This document shows positions 1 to 11,900 of a DNA stretch of 64,000 bases, piece by piece. Position 1 is the first letter of the stretch. The number at the start of each line of letters is the position of its first letter. The translations under genes and the position numbers were made by a program. The notes below the pieces were generated by a model, which did not search any database, was not told the DNA's origin, and was given only the letters and a program-made list of their open reading frames with translations. The DNA is taken from the NCBI RefSeq assembly GCF_018691265.1, contig NW_024881329.1:806001-870000 (forward strand), in the 5' to 3' direction. Source of the DNA: Tyto alba (Eukaryota > Chordata > Aves > Strigiformes > Tytonidae).

Positions 1-683
1 CTGATACCTCTTGTTTGGCATGCAGCGGGCACTTTGTGTGCCTGCAGCGTGATGTTCCTGCAGCCTGTGGAGGTGACTTCTGACACAGCTTTTGCTCAGC
101 ACTGCTAGATGTCTTCTGTGTGACTGATGTACAAAAGCTTTATAAAGCAATCAGTGGGAAATATAAAATCATCTATATTATCAAATCATAATGATGAATC
201 AATAATAATAATGAAAAAATGGAAGCAGCCTGGCTCTGACATCAGATGGGATTCATCTGCTCTGCAAACTGGAAGAAATTGTACAAGTGCTGTGGAGCAG
301 ATCTTCAGCAGCATCTTGGGGAGAGGAGTATGGGAGTTGCACAGGTGACAGCTTCTTTCCCATTTATCAGCCTCTTCTCTGCCCCTCTACTTAGATGTTG
401 ACTTCAGTGCACTGACTGTCGAGGAGGCTTTACTGGACAAACAGCCTTGATGATTCGGACTCACCGTCTTGCCTTTTAGCTAGGCTTCCTTCTGTGATTT
501 TGGAGAGTCCCCTGACAGCCTTGTGCCAGCTACCTCTGCTGTGGTGCCAGGGCTAGGCAGGAGTGTGCTCAGGGCAGGGATCTAACACCCTCCCATCTCT
601 CGCAAGGTTGGCTTGGCATCCTTCCCTTTCACCAGCCAGTTTGTATTAATGTCACTGATCACTATTCTCTCTAATGCTCACAG
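1..683. other. non-coding stretch, no gene seen
   Basis: No frame here has both coding character and splice signals. The longest open frame (127-348, +) is short and AT-rich with no recognisable domain. The last 30 bases carry the pyrimidine tract and AG acceptor of the next candidate exon, so this is probably intron. Confidence 0.5.
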
Positions 684-764
684 GATTTGCCAGTTCCTGT
701 ATGCCGATGGGGATCGTGTTTGGCTCCTTGTCAGTGCCTTAAGAGAAGCTGATGCTCTGAACAG
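684..764 (+). CDS. candidate internal exon a of an unrecognised gene
   Basis: An 81-base segment lies between a pyrimidine-rich acceptor (AG at 682-683) and a near-consensus donor (AACAG/gtacgt at 765). One frame is open throughout. It needs two bases from the upstream exon, leaves two bases at the end, and reads ICQFLYADGDRVWLLVSALR and then EADALN. The mix of hydrophobic and charged residues looks protein-like. I recognise no family, so no function is given. It heads a run of phase-compatible candidate exons ending at 5890, which together would be the 3' part of a + strand gene entering from the left. Chance exons of this quality do occur in 64 kb, so this is inference from splice signals and frame only. 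Confidence 0.42.
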
Positions 765-1050
765 GTACGTTTGCTGAGCTTCTGGCTGGGACGGGGGTCT
801 GTATATGTCCGAGAGTGAAACGTGTGTGAGGCTTGCCTCATGGGTGTGGATTGGCAGCTACTGTGGAGAGACCACTCCACAGTGAATAGTTTTTATCCGT
901 CCAGATGTGTTGCGAAAACACCCAGGCAGAAGCTAAGGTTTGCACTCTGCCTTGCTGACAGCCCTCTGAGGAAACGCAGCGTCGCTGCAGAGCAGCTCCT
1001 GGGAGGCCACGCTCCTTGCTAGCACAGGCATAGCCTTTTCCTTCCCGCAG
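765..1050 (+). other. putative intron between candidate exons a and b
   Basis: A 286-base gap with a GT start (gtacgt) and an AG end preceded by a strong pyrimidine tract (ccttttccttcccgcag). No other feature was seen inside. Confidence 0.35.
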
Positions 1051-1123
1051 CACCAGCTGGGGAATCCTGGTCGAGCGTGCGGCTGCGCACCACTACTGCT
1101 CCCTCCTGTTCTGCTGGCCTTTG
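1051..1123 (+). CDS. candidate internal exon b of an unrecognised gene
   Basis: It starts after a very strong acceptor (AG at 1049-1050). Its first base completes the codon left by exon a (AG+C, Ser). It then reads 24 codons, starting TSWGILVERAAAHHYCSLL, to a moderate donor (CTTTG/gtaact at 1124), ending in phase 0. The frame stays open past this donor to 1492. A later donor such as GAG/gta near 1319 would also leave phase 0 and give a longer exon. The rise in His, Cys and Ala and the lack of any recognised domain make this the weakest member of the chain. Confidence 0.28.
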
Positions 1124-1608
1124 GTAACTCCCCTGCAGCGTGCGTCTGCCTGCCGTCCCGAGTGGGGGTGGGACAAAGCTGTTTTCATGTTGGTATCCAA
1201 CCAGGAACAAATCTGCTGTTGTTTTCCTAATGTACAGCAAGAACAGCCTGTAGTATCTTATTCCTCCCCAGATAATTACTGCTCTGCTCTACCACCGATT
1301 GCTATCAGAAGCAGTGAGGTAGTGCCTCCATTGCACTGCCCGGTGCATCCCTTTGAGTTATTTGATGTATTTATTGCTTTAAGGCATCAGTGCTCAACTG
1401 AAAAACCTCATTTGCCCTCTCTGCAAATGTTTGGCACTATAAGTGGATTGCTCGAGTCGGCTGTAGTCACCGAGATGCCAAGCATGCTTTGAGTGATGCC
1501 CCTTGCTGTGCTACCAGCAGGTCTGCTTGCACCTCGATTTCAATTCCTGCATTACTTTGAGGAGGAGAAAATACAGGGCCGGGTTGCAGGCTTCCTTTTT
1601 ATTAACAG

Positions 1609-1704
1609 GAATTATGTTCCCAGCTGACCAGAGGTGTGTGTGCAACCACTGGAATCGGAGTGGAATATTTTGCTATTCGTGGTCACTCACGGGAGGTCCG
1701 AGAG
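1609..1704 (+). CDS. candidate internal exon c of an unrecognised gene
   Basis: A 96-base segment between acceptor cttcctttttattaacag and donor CGAGAG/gtgggt. In phase 0 it is fully open (32 codons) and contains GIGVEYFAIRGHSREVRE, which looks like real protein. A second frame is also open, so frame choice rests on agreement with the phases of exons b and d. No domain was recognised. If real, it belongs to the same + strand gene as the neighbouring candidates. Confidence 0.38.
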
Positions 1705-4655
1705 GTGGGTAGGTGGATGGTGTCACGGGAGCATCAATGGACAAGGAGGGATTGGCCTGGCGTGCCAAGCTCGAGCCTCCAGCCTGCCACAAGAGCTTAT
1801 GGAGCAGAAACAGCTCCTTCTGCAAATGTCCATCCCCGATGGATCTCATCCCAAAATGGCAGTGCCTCGCATTTGCCCTGCCTGAATGGCCCATTTGATT
1901 GTAGGAGGACGTAACTGTAACTAGCTGCGTGAAGCTTCCTTGATTCCTAAAGTGAAATGAATTCATTATGGAAAGCCATCTTTCTTGAAAACCTGGTTCA
2001 TCCAGGACTGGGTGGCGCGGTGAACGTGCTGGAGGAGTGGGAGTCAGGGCGGAGCTGTTTCCACCCAATTCCCCTGTATTTCCTGGGGTTTATCGCACCC
2101 GGCAAGAAGTACTCTCCACTTCGGAGCTTAAAGCAGAGCTGGTTGGTAGAGCACTGCCTGTGCTTCCCACACTAGCCTGCTCGTTTTAACTTTCCTTAAA
2201 TTAATTTTCTAGCACAAAAGGCCTCTTTTTAAAGGAAGAACTGTCATGAGACGGGGAGCAGCAAAGGTAGGAGTGCCTCCATTTGCTAGCCAGCTGTCGC
2301 AGGTGTGTCTGAGTCGGAGGGAGCCAGCACTGAGTCAGTGCCCCAGACTGCTGGTGACTCAGGTGGCAAAAGCCCAAGTTGTTCTCTAACATGTCTGAAT
2401 CGCAACGAATTTCCTGTAACAGGGTTTCGCCTCCTGTAGTGGCTGTGTAGTGAGCGATGTGTCACGCTCTTCCTCCCGTACGGGTTATGAGCAGCTTGGT
2501 TCACAGGGCATGCAGGCAAGTGGTGGTGGTGGCACTTCTCTTCTTGCCAAAACAGGTGGAAACTTGATTTCCCCCAGCACGCTCAACCCTACCCCACTCC
2601 TTTCTTTCCCCCTCTTTTTATTATTTTTTTTTTTTAAGATGGGACAAGTCACAGTAGTTGCAGCTGTCTGTCTGGGAGCTTGATGAGATTCTCATGCAAA
2701 TCCGGAGGTTGTGTTCTCCTGGCGGGTCTGCTTGCCTGCATTATGTGCTGCTTCATCGTACTGGGAAGGGATCTATTTTCTGAAGCATGGTTTATTTTTA
2801 GCCAAGGCTTTCCCTGTCTAACTGGCAAAAGTTCAGCATTTGCAGTGCAATTTGCAGAAGAAGCAATTTCACCAAATACTCGGGCTGGGGGAAGGGAGAG
2901 GAAGTGTCGTATTAGCTAGCGAGAAAGCTAAATGCTGACTTGAAAAAATAGCTTGAGATGCTGTTGTGAGAGCATAAGGATGGGTAATGCAAGTTGAAAA
3001 TAGCATTGCGTTTGCTGCACTGGATATTTCTGTCTGGGTTGCTTTTGTTTTTCCTTGCAACAGCTGCCATGGAGGTTAACCAACAGCGGATGGACGGGAA
3101 CTGCTGTTGAGGATCTGGTGGCTGATGCCGCCAACCCCTTGGCCTGACCCTGAGCAGTGAGCTAGCAAACTCACCTGAACTGCAGCACCCATGGGAGGAG
3201 AACGTCCGTGCACTGCACTGCACGGTCCTGTTGCACCCACGCTTGGGGCCACTGGAGGCTCGCCGAGGGTTGAGCTTGGTGATGGTACAGGCCCTCTCAC
3301 TGCTGTGTTTGAGCACCCTTGCCAGATAGCCTGAAACAAAGGGGGTGGCACGTGGGATGTCCCGGGGCAGTGCTGCAGCTGCCTCCTCTCCTCCCCAGCT
3401 GCTGCTCCAGGGACAAACCACCTTCATATGCCTCATGGTTTTTACCAACTGCTCCTGACCATTCTCGGTCTTGAAGTGGCTTCCCTTCAGAGGCGCGGAG
3501 ATCTTTTCATCTTGTTCTTGCATCTCTCCCGACATTTCTACCACTCTTTTGCAGAGGTACCTGTTACTGTTAGCTGTTAATGCTGCAAACACCAGACATA
3601 TGAGGATGACGCCACGGAGTGGATGAGGGTGTGCAAAGCATTTAATACTTACTCCTCTGTCAAATGAGGCTTGGCTCCACGTGTGGGCACATAAATGATT
3701 TGTTTGCTGCTGTAGGTTAACTCTTGCAGTTTGCTTTATCCTTCTTCCCTCACCCATAGCAGAGAATTGCACAGCAGCTTTGTCACAGTTCCATTGAGAA
3801 AACAAGGCAAAACTGTTGAGTTTAAATTTTTGTCTGAATGTTTGGAAAACAGAAGAAAGAGGGGAAGTAGCACTAGGATTTTAGGTGTAGTCTGCGTTCT
3901 GTCCGAGTGGGTATATGTTGCCTGCAGATAATGGAGCCATATCTTTGTGAAAGAATCGGGAACGAAACTTTTAAATGTAGTTTCAGTCACTGGGGTAAAA
4001 GCACCATGAGAATCAAGCTAAGAGCACCCTGTCTAGAGCAGTAATCTTCCCAGGGGGAATTAATCTAATTTAACCTGATAAAAGAATTTATGTAGTGGAG
4101 GAAGTCTCTGCCATTTCCTGCTGAGCTTCCTGAGAAGACTGGGAAAAATTAAGTGCTGAAACAACCCTGTCTTCTCCCCTGGGGGGCCTTATGTTTTTCT
4201 AAGACCTGTTATTATCTTACTGATGAAAAACCATTTGTAGCATTCGCAAATTAGGATCATTTCAGCTACTAAGTTTTCCCTGGGTCCCTGGGGACTTGTG
4301 TGTTGTGAACCTATTTGCAAATCTCCTGATTGCCTGGGATGCAGAACATCTTGTTGCAGCTGTCAGCCCCCCTGCTTGCCAGAACCCCAATGACCTGTGG
4401 ATACAGAGGTTTCATAAGTTTGAAGGTTCTCCTTAGGGAAAGTTTGTGGGTGGGTGTGTTTGTTTTGTTTTGTTCTTATTGCTAATTATTTCAGGGGAAC
4501 ACCTATCTTATTAGTGCTTTCTCCCCAAAAGGTATTTTTCTTCATCTCTGTCTCTTGCCCTCAGAGGCCAGAAGAATCCTGATAAGTTAGGGAAGCCAGT
4601 CTCTACTTTAAATGGCCTTAAGCATATGAATATTCAGCTGAATTTTCTTTTACAG
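1705..4655. other. putative long intron; nothing certain inside
   Basis: About 2.95 kb between candidate exons c and d. It contains a 15-base T run near 2624-2638 and an unusually long open frame on the opposite strand (2912-3805), listed separately. No further exon with both good splice sites and coding character was found, although short exons could be missed by eye. Confidence 0.35.
2912..3805 (-). other. long antisense open frame of 297 codons, probably not a gene
   Basis: The frame starts with ATG and has no stop for 297 codons, the longest in the window. Its middle third (about residues 65-175) has balanced composition, with a hydrophobic patch (ILICLVFAALTA) followed by charged, helix-like residues. 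The ends are rich in Ser, Arg and Pro and look random. No signal peptide, domain or repeat is recognised. It lies opposite the putative intron between exons c and d. By rough estimate a frame this long is uncommon at about 50% GC but possible where GC is locally higher. It could be chance, a lineage-specific gene, or a trace of an old insertion. Confidence 0.15.
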
Positions 4656-4721
4656 CGGCTTGTTACAAAGCGGTCAGGAATCTCAGGGCACCCCTGGGTC
4701 AACTTTTCTTCTGACCCTCAG
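4656..4721 (+). CDS. candidate internal exon d of an unrecognised gene
   Basis: A 66-base segment between an excellent acceptor (gaattttcttttacag) and a good donor (CCTCAG/gtgaaa). It is open in phase 0 and codes 22 residues, ending NFSSDPQ. Both ends are in phase 0, which fits exon c before it and exon e after it. No domain is recognised. Confidence 0.38.
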
Positions 4722-5779
4722 GTGAAAGCAGGGAGGGTTTCGCTCCATCGGGTGAGTGCTTGGAGGAGGAGGTGTCTGCCTGGAGCTTTGAGTAGTCTGG
4801 TAGGAAAATATTTCTCCTATCAGTGAATTTATGCTGATACTATTGAGCTATGCTGAAAGTATGTGGGCATATCTTGTAATCTGCTGGTGAAGATGCCGTG
4901 AAAATAGCCGTCTTGGGTTGTACCAAAGGTACATCTAAACTGCTAATGTCCAAAGCAATAATACCCTGTCTCCAGTGGCGGTAGAGGAACTGCTCTGGAA
5001 GGAGCTAGATGGAAGCTGAGCAGAATAATTCAAGAATCCATCTGCTGTAGCAGCAAAAGTGCTGGGTTTTGAGCAGGCCGAGAGCTTCACTTGGCAGGCA
5101 GCGGTAGTCTGGCAGGTGAGGAGCAGCCAGGTCTGCAGCTGAGTTCCAAAACCAAGTCTGCACGCGTAGTTACAGCGGTGGGAAGGCTGTCTCTGGGTTA
5201 CCTGCAGTGAAGGACGGAGCTGACTTTTGCAAGGTTCAGATCACCGTTGTAGCACAGATGAGCAGTTGTGGCGTGCAGGTCTTGTGCCTACCCAGCCCTC
5301 TAAGCGTGACAGCACCGATTTTAAGTGTCTTTCAGTTTGCTTTCACATGCAGAGATCTCATGTAGCTTTTGTGGAGGGTTGGCGTTTGGTGCCTGTCTAA
5401 ATTGCTACTTACCCTTGAGGTTGTTCTGCTCTGCTTTGCTCTGTAATTATTTGCCGCGCATTGCATGCTTACCAGCAGCTTTTGCTGCAGTTTTTAAAAG
5501 GGAAGATAAGGAGCAGCAGACAGACAGACAGACCTCTGGGAGGGCTGCTGGTGGTGGGCAGAGGGAATGGTTTTAGCCCTGGTACTTGCTTGAAGCATAC
5601 TCTCCAGGCAGATCCCACTGCGACTCTTGATGAAGTTTCCCTTTCCTCGGCTGACTCATTGGAAAACCCTTTTCAGTCCGAGTTTGGTTTGGAAAGAGAA
5701 ACACCCACACATATGGCTGCTCTTCAGCTGTCATTCACATTGGGAGGTTTTTATGTTCCTTTTTTTGCATTCCCCTCAG

Positions 5780-5890
5780 GTGAAACCCAGACTTGCTGCC
5801 AAAAAGCATATCCCACAGTTAAGAAAGAAACTAAACACTAAAGATATTCTGGTTTTATTCTCTAAGCTGGAAATGCAGTGGGCTATCTAA
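5780..5890 (+). CDS. candidate terminal exon e with stop codon, unrecognised gene
   Basis: It follows a very strong acceptor (cctttttttgcattcccctcag). In phase 0 it reads 36 codons and stops at TAA 5888-5890. The end, KDILVLFSKLEMQWAI, is amphipathic and preceded by a basic stretch (AAKKHIPQLRKKLNTK), which looks like a natural C-terminus. It completes the phase-consistent run of candidate exons from 684. I do not recognise the protein. If correct, the 3' UTR begins at 5891. An RNA-seq junction 4721-5780 would confirm it. Confidence 0.4.
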   Translation: MKPRLAAKKHIPQLRKKLNTKDILVLFSKLEMQWAI

Positions 5891-6297
5891 TATTTTATCA
5901 GCTCGCAAGGGATTGTGTTGCTTTTTCTTTTTGGCCAAGTTTCCATGTAGTTCACTTGTTTGTTTTCCTCAGATAAAAGATACGGCTTTCATTAAGGCTT
6001 GTTTTGGCTATGTTTTGCTCCTTGCTTGAGACTGTCTGAATGGTGCCACTTTTTCTAGACAAATGCCAGTGTTCTGCTTTGGAGACCTGCTGGTCTCATC
6101 TGATAAGGGTTGTTTTAATTTTTTTTTTCTTTCATCCTATGTAGCTCAGAAGAATTGCTGGATTGTTAAATAATAAGTATTTTTAGGTCTTTTGAGATGC
6201 TGTAACTGAAAGCAAAGGAAGGAGAGCAATAGCATTGCTGGAAGACGTGGGTTTGGTGTGCTGGTGATTTATGAAACTGAAGTTACGGCCTCTTACT

Positions 6298-6318
6298 TGG
6301 ATCCCATGTTGGGATCCA
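6298..6318. repeat. small perfect inverted repeat
   Basis: TGGATCCCA and its reverse complement TGGGATCCA are separated by three bases. It is too short to call a functional structure. Confidence 0.4.
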
Positions 6319-6745
6319 GGATGCTATGGATGACACAGTCCATGTGAACTCCAGATTTCTGGCCATACAGTTATCTTTGGCTTTGCATTGCTCCTGACTT
6401 TTTAGCCAGTAGGAGAGAAGCAGAGTTAAGTCACAGCTGGCTGGCATGCAGCTGTGGTTGGACTTTACTCTCTAAGTACCCTTGAGAGGGTGCTAGAAGG
6501 TCCCGCACGGGGATACCAGGGTGCAGGAAGACGAGGCTGAGGAAGAAGGTGGAAATGGCAGCCTGAAGGCCAAGGTATTTGGTGGGTTTCTAGAATTACA
6601 GCTTGCTGTCCACTTCTTTCTGGTTTGTAACTCTGCAAAAGTGTCACGGCAGGGCCTGTGGTAGCATTTGATAGGCTGGAAAGATGCAGGTGCAAGGAGG
6701 TGGCTGGTACTTCCAGGTGTATTAACACATTCCTGAAATACCCAA

Positions 6746-6763
6746 TTTTTTTTTTTTTTTTTT
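6746..6763. repeat. poly-T run
   Basis: Eighteen T in a row followed by A residues. Simple homopolymer. Confidence 0.85.
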
Positions 6764-8985
6764 AAAAAAGGTTTTTTTTCTATTTTTTGGGGCCTTGCTG
6801 GCCATGCTTTGAGTGGAAATAGGACTGTCTGAAGGCTGCTTTAAAAGGACAGGGACTGGTACCTTCATGGTGTGCAATGATGCTGATAGTGCTGCCCTCA
6901 TGTTTCCGTACCTCTTTGTCGCATGGGGAGGACCACACCAAGGAGAAGCACAGTCTCCCAGTGATTTAGCAGGCTGCATTTAAATATGCCGAAATTTATC
7001 ACTGCAAAAAGCAGTGGTGGCTTAAGAGATGTGCCTGCTGTCTCTCTTCTGCGGTGAGGGTTTTTTAAAGGAGGGAACTGTGGAAGGAGGAGATGAAGCA
7101 GCAGACACGAATCTGCAAGTAATGAGAGGGCAAGTGAGATGTTTGGTGCTGTTCCTGTCCACAGCCCTGTATTTATTACACTTGTGTGTCATCCCAACCT
7201 GGGAGGGCCCTCACCCTTTAGGTTAGGAGGTATGGCTTGCTTCTGAGACAGGAGAGGATGGAGCGGGGCTCCACGGGGCTGGCGAGGTGCCTCCTTCCCT
7301 CCACAGTCCATCCTCCACGCCGTGTCGGCTGAGCAGAGGCAGGCCGGTGCCCACGCCGGGTGGGAGCCGTGGGAGGACCGGGGGCCGCACCCTGCGTGGC
7401 ACCAGCGCTGGGGCTGCTGGAACCCCCGCTCTGCGGGTTTCTGCTGGGTGCACTACTAGATTATACCAGATTTGTGTGAGCTGGGGTAAACATTTTGAGC
7501 GTGGCAATTCTCTTTTTGGTCTTTATTTCCTAGCGTGCCACTGCTGTAACTCCTCTGTGCTACTTTTATCATCTTCGATTTCCTAAAGTATATTTTTCTT
7601 TTTCTTTCTTTCCTGAGGGTTTTGGGCAGTGTTTTCCAAAGCGATTGTGGTAGGCATTTCCCCTTCTCTCCCAGCAGCAAGCTTTCATTTTTGAATGAAT
7701 AGCTCAGCATTGTTCACATTGTCTTCCAGTTTTATGGGCTTCCCCCCACCCCCCCCACCTTTTGACTTTGACTGAAGCAGTCTCCTAAATGCTTCTGCAG
7801 TCCTTCGGGCCACTTTGCAGAAAATATTTTTTTCCTGTTACAGAAAGTCTCGGATTCAAAGCTCCAGGCAGGAAAACCACTTTCGTAGCGCTCACATTTG
7901 AGTTTCTGAAAGCGTGATTCTTGGGGTCTTCTTGCTTGATTTTTGGCCAGGTTTCAGTTAAGTCTTGCCAAGTTCAGCTTTAAGCAGGACTTCATAAGCT
8001 TGATGGAGTTGAAACGTTTCTAACGATATAACAGAACCTGCTACTTCTGGTTTCTACATAGCATCCCACATGTTAAATCTCTTCTACTCTTCCAGCCCAA
8101 TGCCTATTCCCACCCCCTCCCCAATTCCCTCCAGAAATAACTGGATCTGTATGCATATGTGTTTACCAGGCTTGACATAGCTTTGCACCAAAGAGGTTTA
8201 TCTCTGCCTATGTTGAACTCTAAAGCTGGAACCGATGGTCAGCATGGCATCTGCAAACCTCCCTTGGCTTGTTCAGAGCGTGATCTTCTGGCTGTGCAAA
8301 GACTTAGGTTTGCTTCTCTAATGTAAAATGAGCTGCGATAGTGAATTTCTCCATTCAGATTTTTTTGGAACTAAATATCTTTTAAGTGAGAAGTGGGCTT
8401 TATTTGTGTTTTTGGCTTTTCCCTCTCCCCTCTGAGCACTGAATACGGGTAAAAGGCTTTGAGTTGTATCAGCCTGGGTATTTGTGGCAAAGCAGTGGTG
8501 GCTCCCAGGATGTGTCTGACTTCTTCCCCTCTCTGCTAACAAACATTGATCTTGTTGAGGGGGACAAGATCTCCCGAGTCTGCTGATTTGGCAGTGAGAG
8601 AACTTCAGTGAGGAAACTTCTCGGGGACTGGGTGCGAGCCACCCACAGCAAGTCACTGAGATCTTCTCAACCGCCAGCTAATTACCATGGCCTTGCAGTG
8701 TTTGCAGCTTGAGATCTGATGGTCAGGAGATAAATTTCCTGAGTGTTAACTGTTTGAAGGTGCAATCCCAGTACTTGCCACAGCTGACCAACTGAGCTGG
8801 ATGCGCTCTAATGAACAGTGTGCTCCTCAGCTATTGTGCCTCTTAAGGTAGAAGCAGGGGGGAACCAAACCAAACCAAACCTGTGAGAATGGGACACATA
8901 TAGAGATTAATAACCTTTTCTCAAGTCACTATTCTCATTTATCCTTTGAATTAGCTTTTTTTCCAGTGTAACACCAGAATTTTGC

Positions 8986-8991
8986 AATAAA
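8986..8991 (+). terminator. possible polyadenylation signal AATAAA
   Basis: Canonical AATAAA, followed about 25 bases later by a GT-rich patch (gtggcgtgtctt). It is the best signal seen downstream of candidate terminal exon e, but lone AATAAA motifs are common in non-coding DNA. Confidence 0.25.
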
Positions 8992-11900
8992 ATCCACATG
9001 TGAGAAACCAGTGGCGTGTCTTCTAGTCAAAACAGCCTCCATGTCATCTGACTACTTAAATGGTCAGAGAGAAATGTTTGGATTAAGCAACTAGAGGCCG
9101 AATGCATGTTGTATTAATTAGTTTCTCCCTTTTATACTGTCATGACAATGCTGTTAGGGAAACCACATGAGAGGAACATTTCTCAGAGCATCTCTTCCGA
9201 GTTCATGCATTTAAAATTTCAAACGCAAGTACTTTTAATCAGAGTCAAAATCTTTGAGTTTTTTGAGGAGATGCCCTTCCTTGGTTAGGTTTTGTGGCAG
9301 GACAGCTATAGTATGTGTGCATGCTGATGGTGATGGGTTGGTCTCACAGCAGAGGCAGTCGTGTCCTCCTGTTTCAGCCCTTGACCTCTTTTCAAGTCAT
9401 GCCTTGCTGTGTCAGCCCCTCTGAAAAGAGTGATGATAGGTGTGGAAGGATATTATCTATTTTATTCCAAAATTATGCAGTGCTTGCTTATACTGACCTG
9501 GAGTAGTACTCCAATCATGGTAATGACTTTTATTTCCGTAGGAAAAGATGCACCTTCTTTCCTCCTTTAACCTCGTTTCACTTAAGGTGGCTCTAAAGCA
9601 GCTGTTTCTTTGTCTGTTTTCAAATACCAGCCAAAAATACTGGTGTTCAGCCTTTAGAAGGCTTTATGTATGGGTTAAATGAAGGGATAATTTAATGAAG
9701 GACCTAACTATGTCACTGCAGCATCCCTTAGGTAATTATAGTCATGTTTACCTAAAAATGACAGAGGTATAAGGTAAGAAGTTGGTTACACTCCTTGTTG
9801 GAAAAACCTGGTTGGAATTAGAGATCAATTAAAAAAATGTAATTTTCAAAGACTTATAATTGACAGTTGCCTGAATCCTGAATTCAGACAGTTCTCTGAA
9901 TATTATTTCTGAGTGAAAACACCATTTCCTTCTCTTTTTGCCACCAAACTTGGAGATGCCCTTCAGGCTTCCAAGATGAGACAAGTAGTAGTCATCTCTG
10001 TGCTGCACTGTTTTTTCTCTTTGACTCTTTATCTGGTGTATTAAAAACCTTCCAGGTAGGCTGGGTTGTGTTTAAATTAGCTGTTTTTTTACCTCAGTTA
10101 AGAATCTCTCTTGGATAAATGTTTAGTGTCATCATGGAGAGAGAACATTTCTGCAAGTAGGCTGATGCCAAGGCTACTGGTATGTTAATTGGGAAGAAAA
10201 ATTTAAAAAGAAAAAGGAAAAAAAAAAACATCCATGGACTGTATAGCTTGCTTGAGCTTTCTAGCCTTAGAGGTTTGGCAGGCATGTTGTGAGAGAGACT
10301 CCTGCTTTCCTGATGGAAACCCTCTGGATTAAACTTTCTTCGAGTTGAAGGACTTTGTACGTCTGGTATGGAAAAGCCTGCAAGCATACCCAGCTCACAG
10401 CGTCTGTGGAAAAACCAGCTGCTGTGTCTGCTTGTGAGTGGTTGTCCTGGGGATCTGTCTGTTTTTACCATTGCTCGAGCACAGTATCAGGCTTGGCACA
10501 CTCTGTCACGCAGAATAATACAGAAAAGGTTTGCAGCTGCCACACCTTTTAAAGAGCCTAATATTACAACTTTGGCATAAAGCATTAGTTATGCTGTTGA
10601 GGCAATGATAGTGGTATACTGGTATAGCTAAAGGGGCTCTTACACCTATACTACCAAGGATTGCTTTGGTACTGTCTTTTCAAGTTGGCATGCTGCAGAG
10701 GTACAAAGCAGTTCTGTTCTGCTGTACTTGCTCCCTCCTCATGTTCGTATTGGTACCCATGATAAAACAGTCCCCTGCTATCCTTAATAAGATTGCAAAA
10801 GCTGCAATGATGGGGTATGAGAAAACAAACTTGGCATTAATAATTTAGAAGCTAGATGCCTATTGCTTCTTAATAGTTACAGTTGCACACATGAAAATAT
10901 GGTTTATGTATTGATACAATACAAACACCCTGCAAAATGCATATAATGAGACTTTTTACCTGCATAAAACTGTACTTGTAGACGTAACTATTCATATTAT
11001 ACTTAACTATTAATATATCTAATGAAGGATTGCCCTGGGTGTTGGACAGAGCTTAAAAAGTCACAGCAGTTGTGCTTACTGATGACTTTATAAGCTGTAT
11101 TGATCTGCAAATTGGCCAATCACCTCCTTTTTGGTTGGAAATGTGACCCTACCAAAGACAATTCTTTGGATTAATTTCAGTTGCACGTTACTTTCCTTCC
11201 AAATCTAGAATTACCATTTATGAAAGTAGCAAGGAGATGGATGCTTATTGGATGCTCTTGAGTTCTTGAGAGGATTTTTGGGACACCCTCCATGGTGAAG
11301 AGGTGAGGAGCTGCCAGCCTTCTCAGTTTGGTGAGCTTGTCCCCTGCGGTGCTCTGTCTACAGAGCAGAGGCCAGAGGGCACCACCTTGGTGTGCGCTTT
11401 GCAAGCTCTGCACTGAAGCACTCTGCTTGGTTTGAGATCTGTGAAATTGCTGTATCTTTTCCCTGGAGGCCGAGCTATTCACCTACCCTGGAATTGAAGA
11501 TTAAAAACCCCAGTCTTTATTAGCAGATCAGATAGAGCAGACTGCCAGCCCACCTAACGCACTGGTTACGCCACAGCCTGGAGATGGGCTTTTGGTTAAG
11601 AGCAACTCAAATAAGAAAAGCAAACGAACCTCTGAACAAACCAGAAACCAAAAGTAACAGAGGAAGCATCTGCTATTCAGATGAACTGATACAGGTGAGG
11701 AAGCAAAAAACAAGTCGTCAGGGACCTCCAAAGGTTTGCTATTTTGGCCAGAAACCTGCAGTTTTGAGATGGCAGGCATTTCATAGTCCAGTGATGGTGA
11801 TGCTGATGTTCCTATGGTGCAATCCTAGGCAAAAACAGGCTGTGGGTGATGAAGAGTGGAGGAAGATGCTGAGCTAGGATGCAGGAAGGACATGTCTCAG

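Larger units (their letters stand above)
5891..8985 (+). other. possible 3' UTR and downstream sequence; no coding region seen
   Basis: No AATAAA was noticed close behind the stop at 5890, so a long UTR reaching the signal at 8986 is possible. The stretch contains an 18-base T run (6746-6763), a CpG-rich patch at about 7260-7445 and only chance-sized open frames. Confidence 0.25.
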
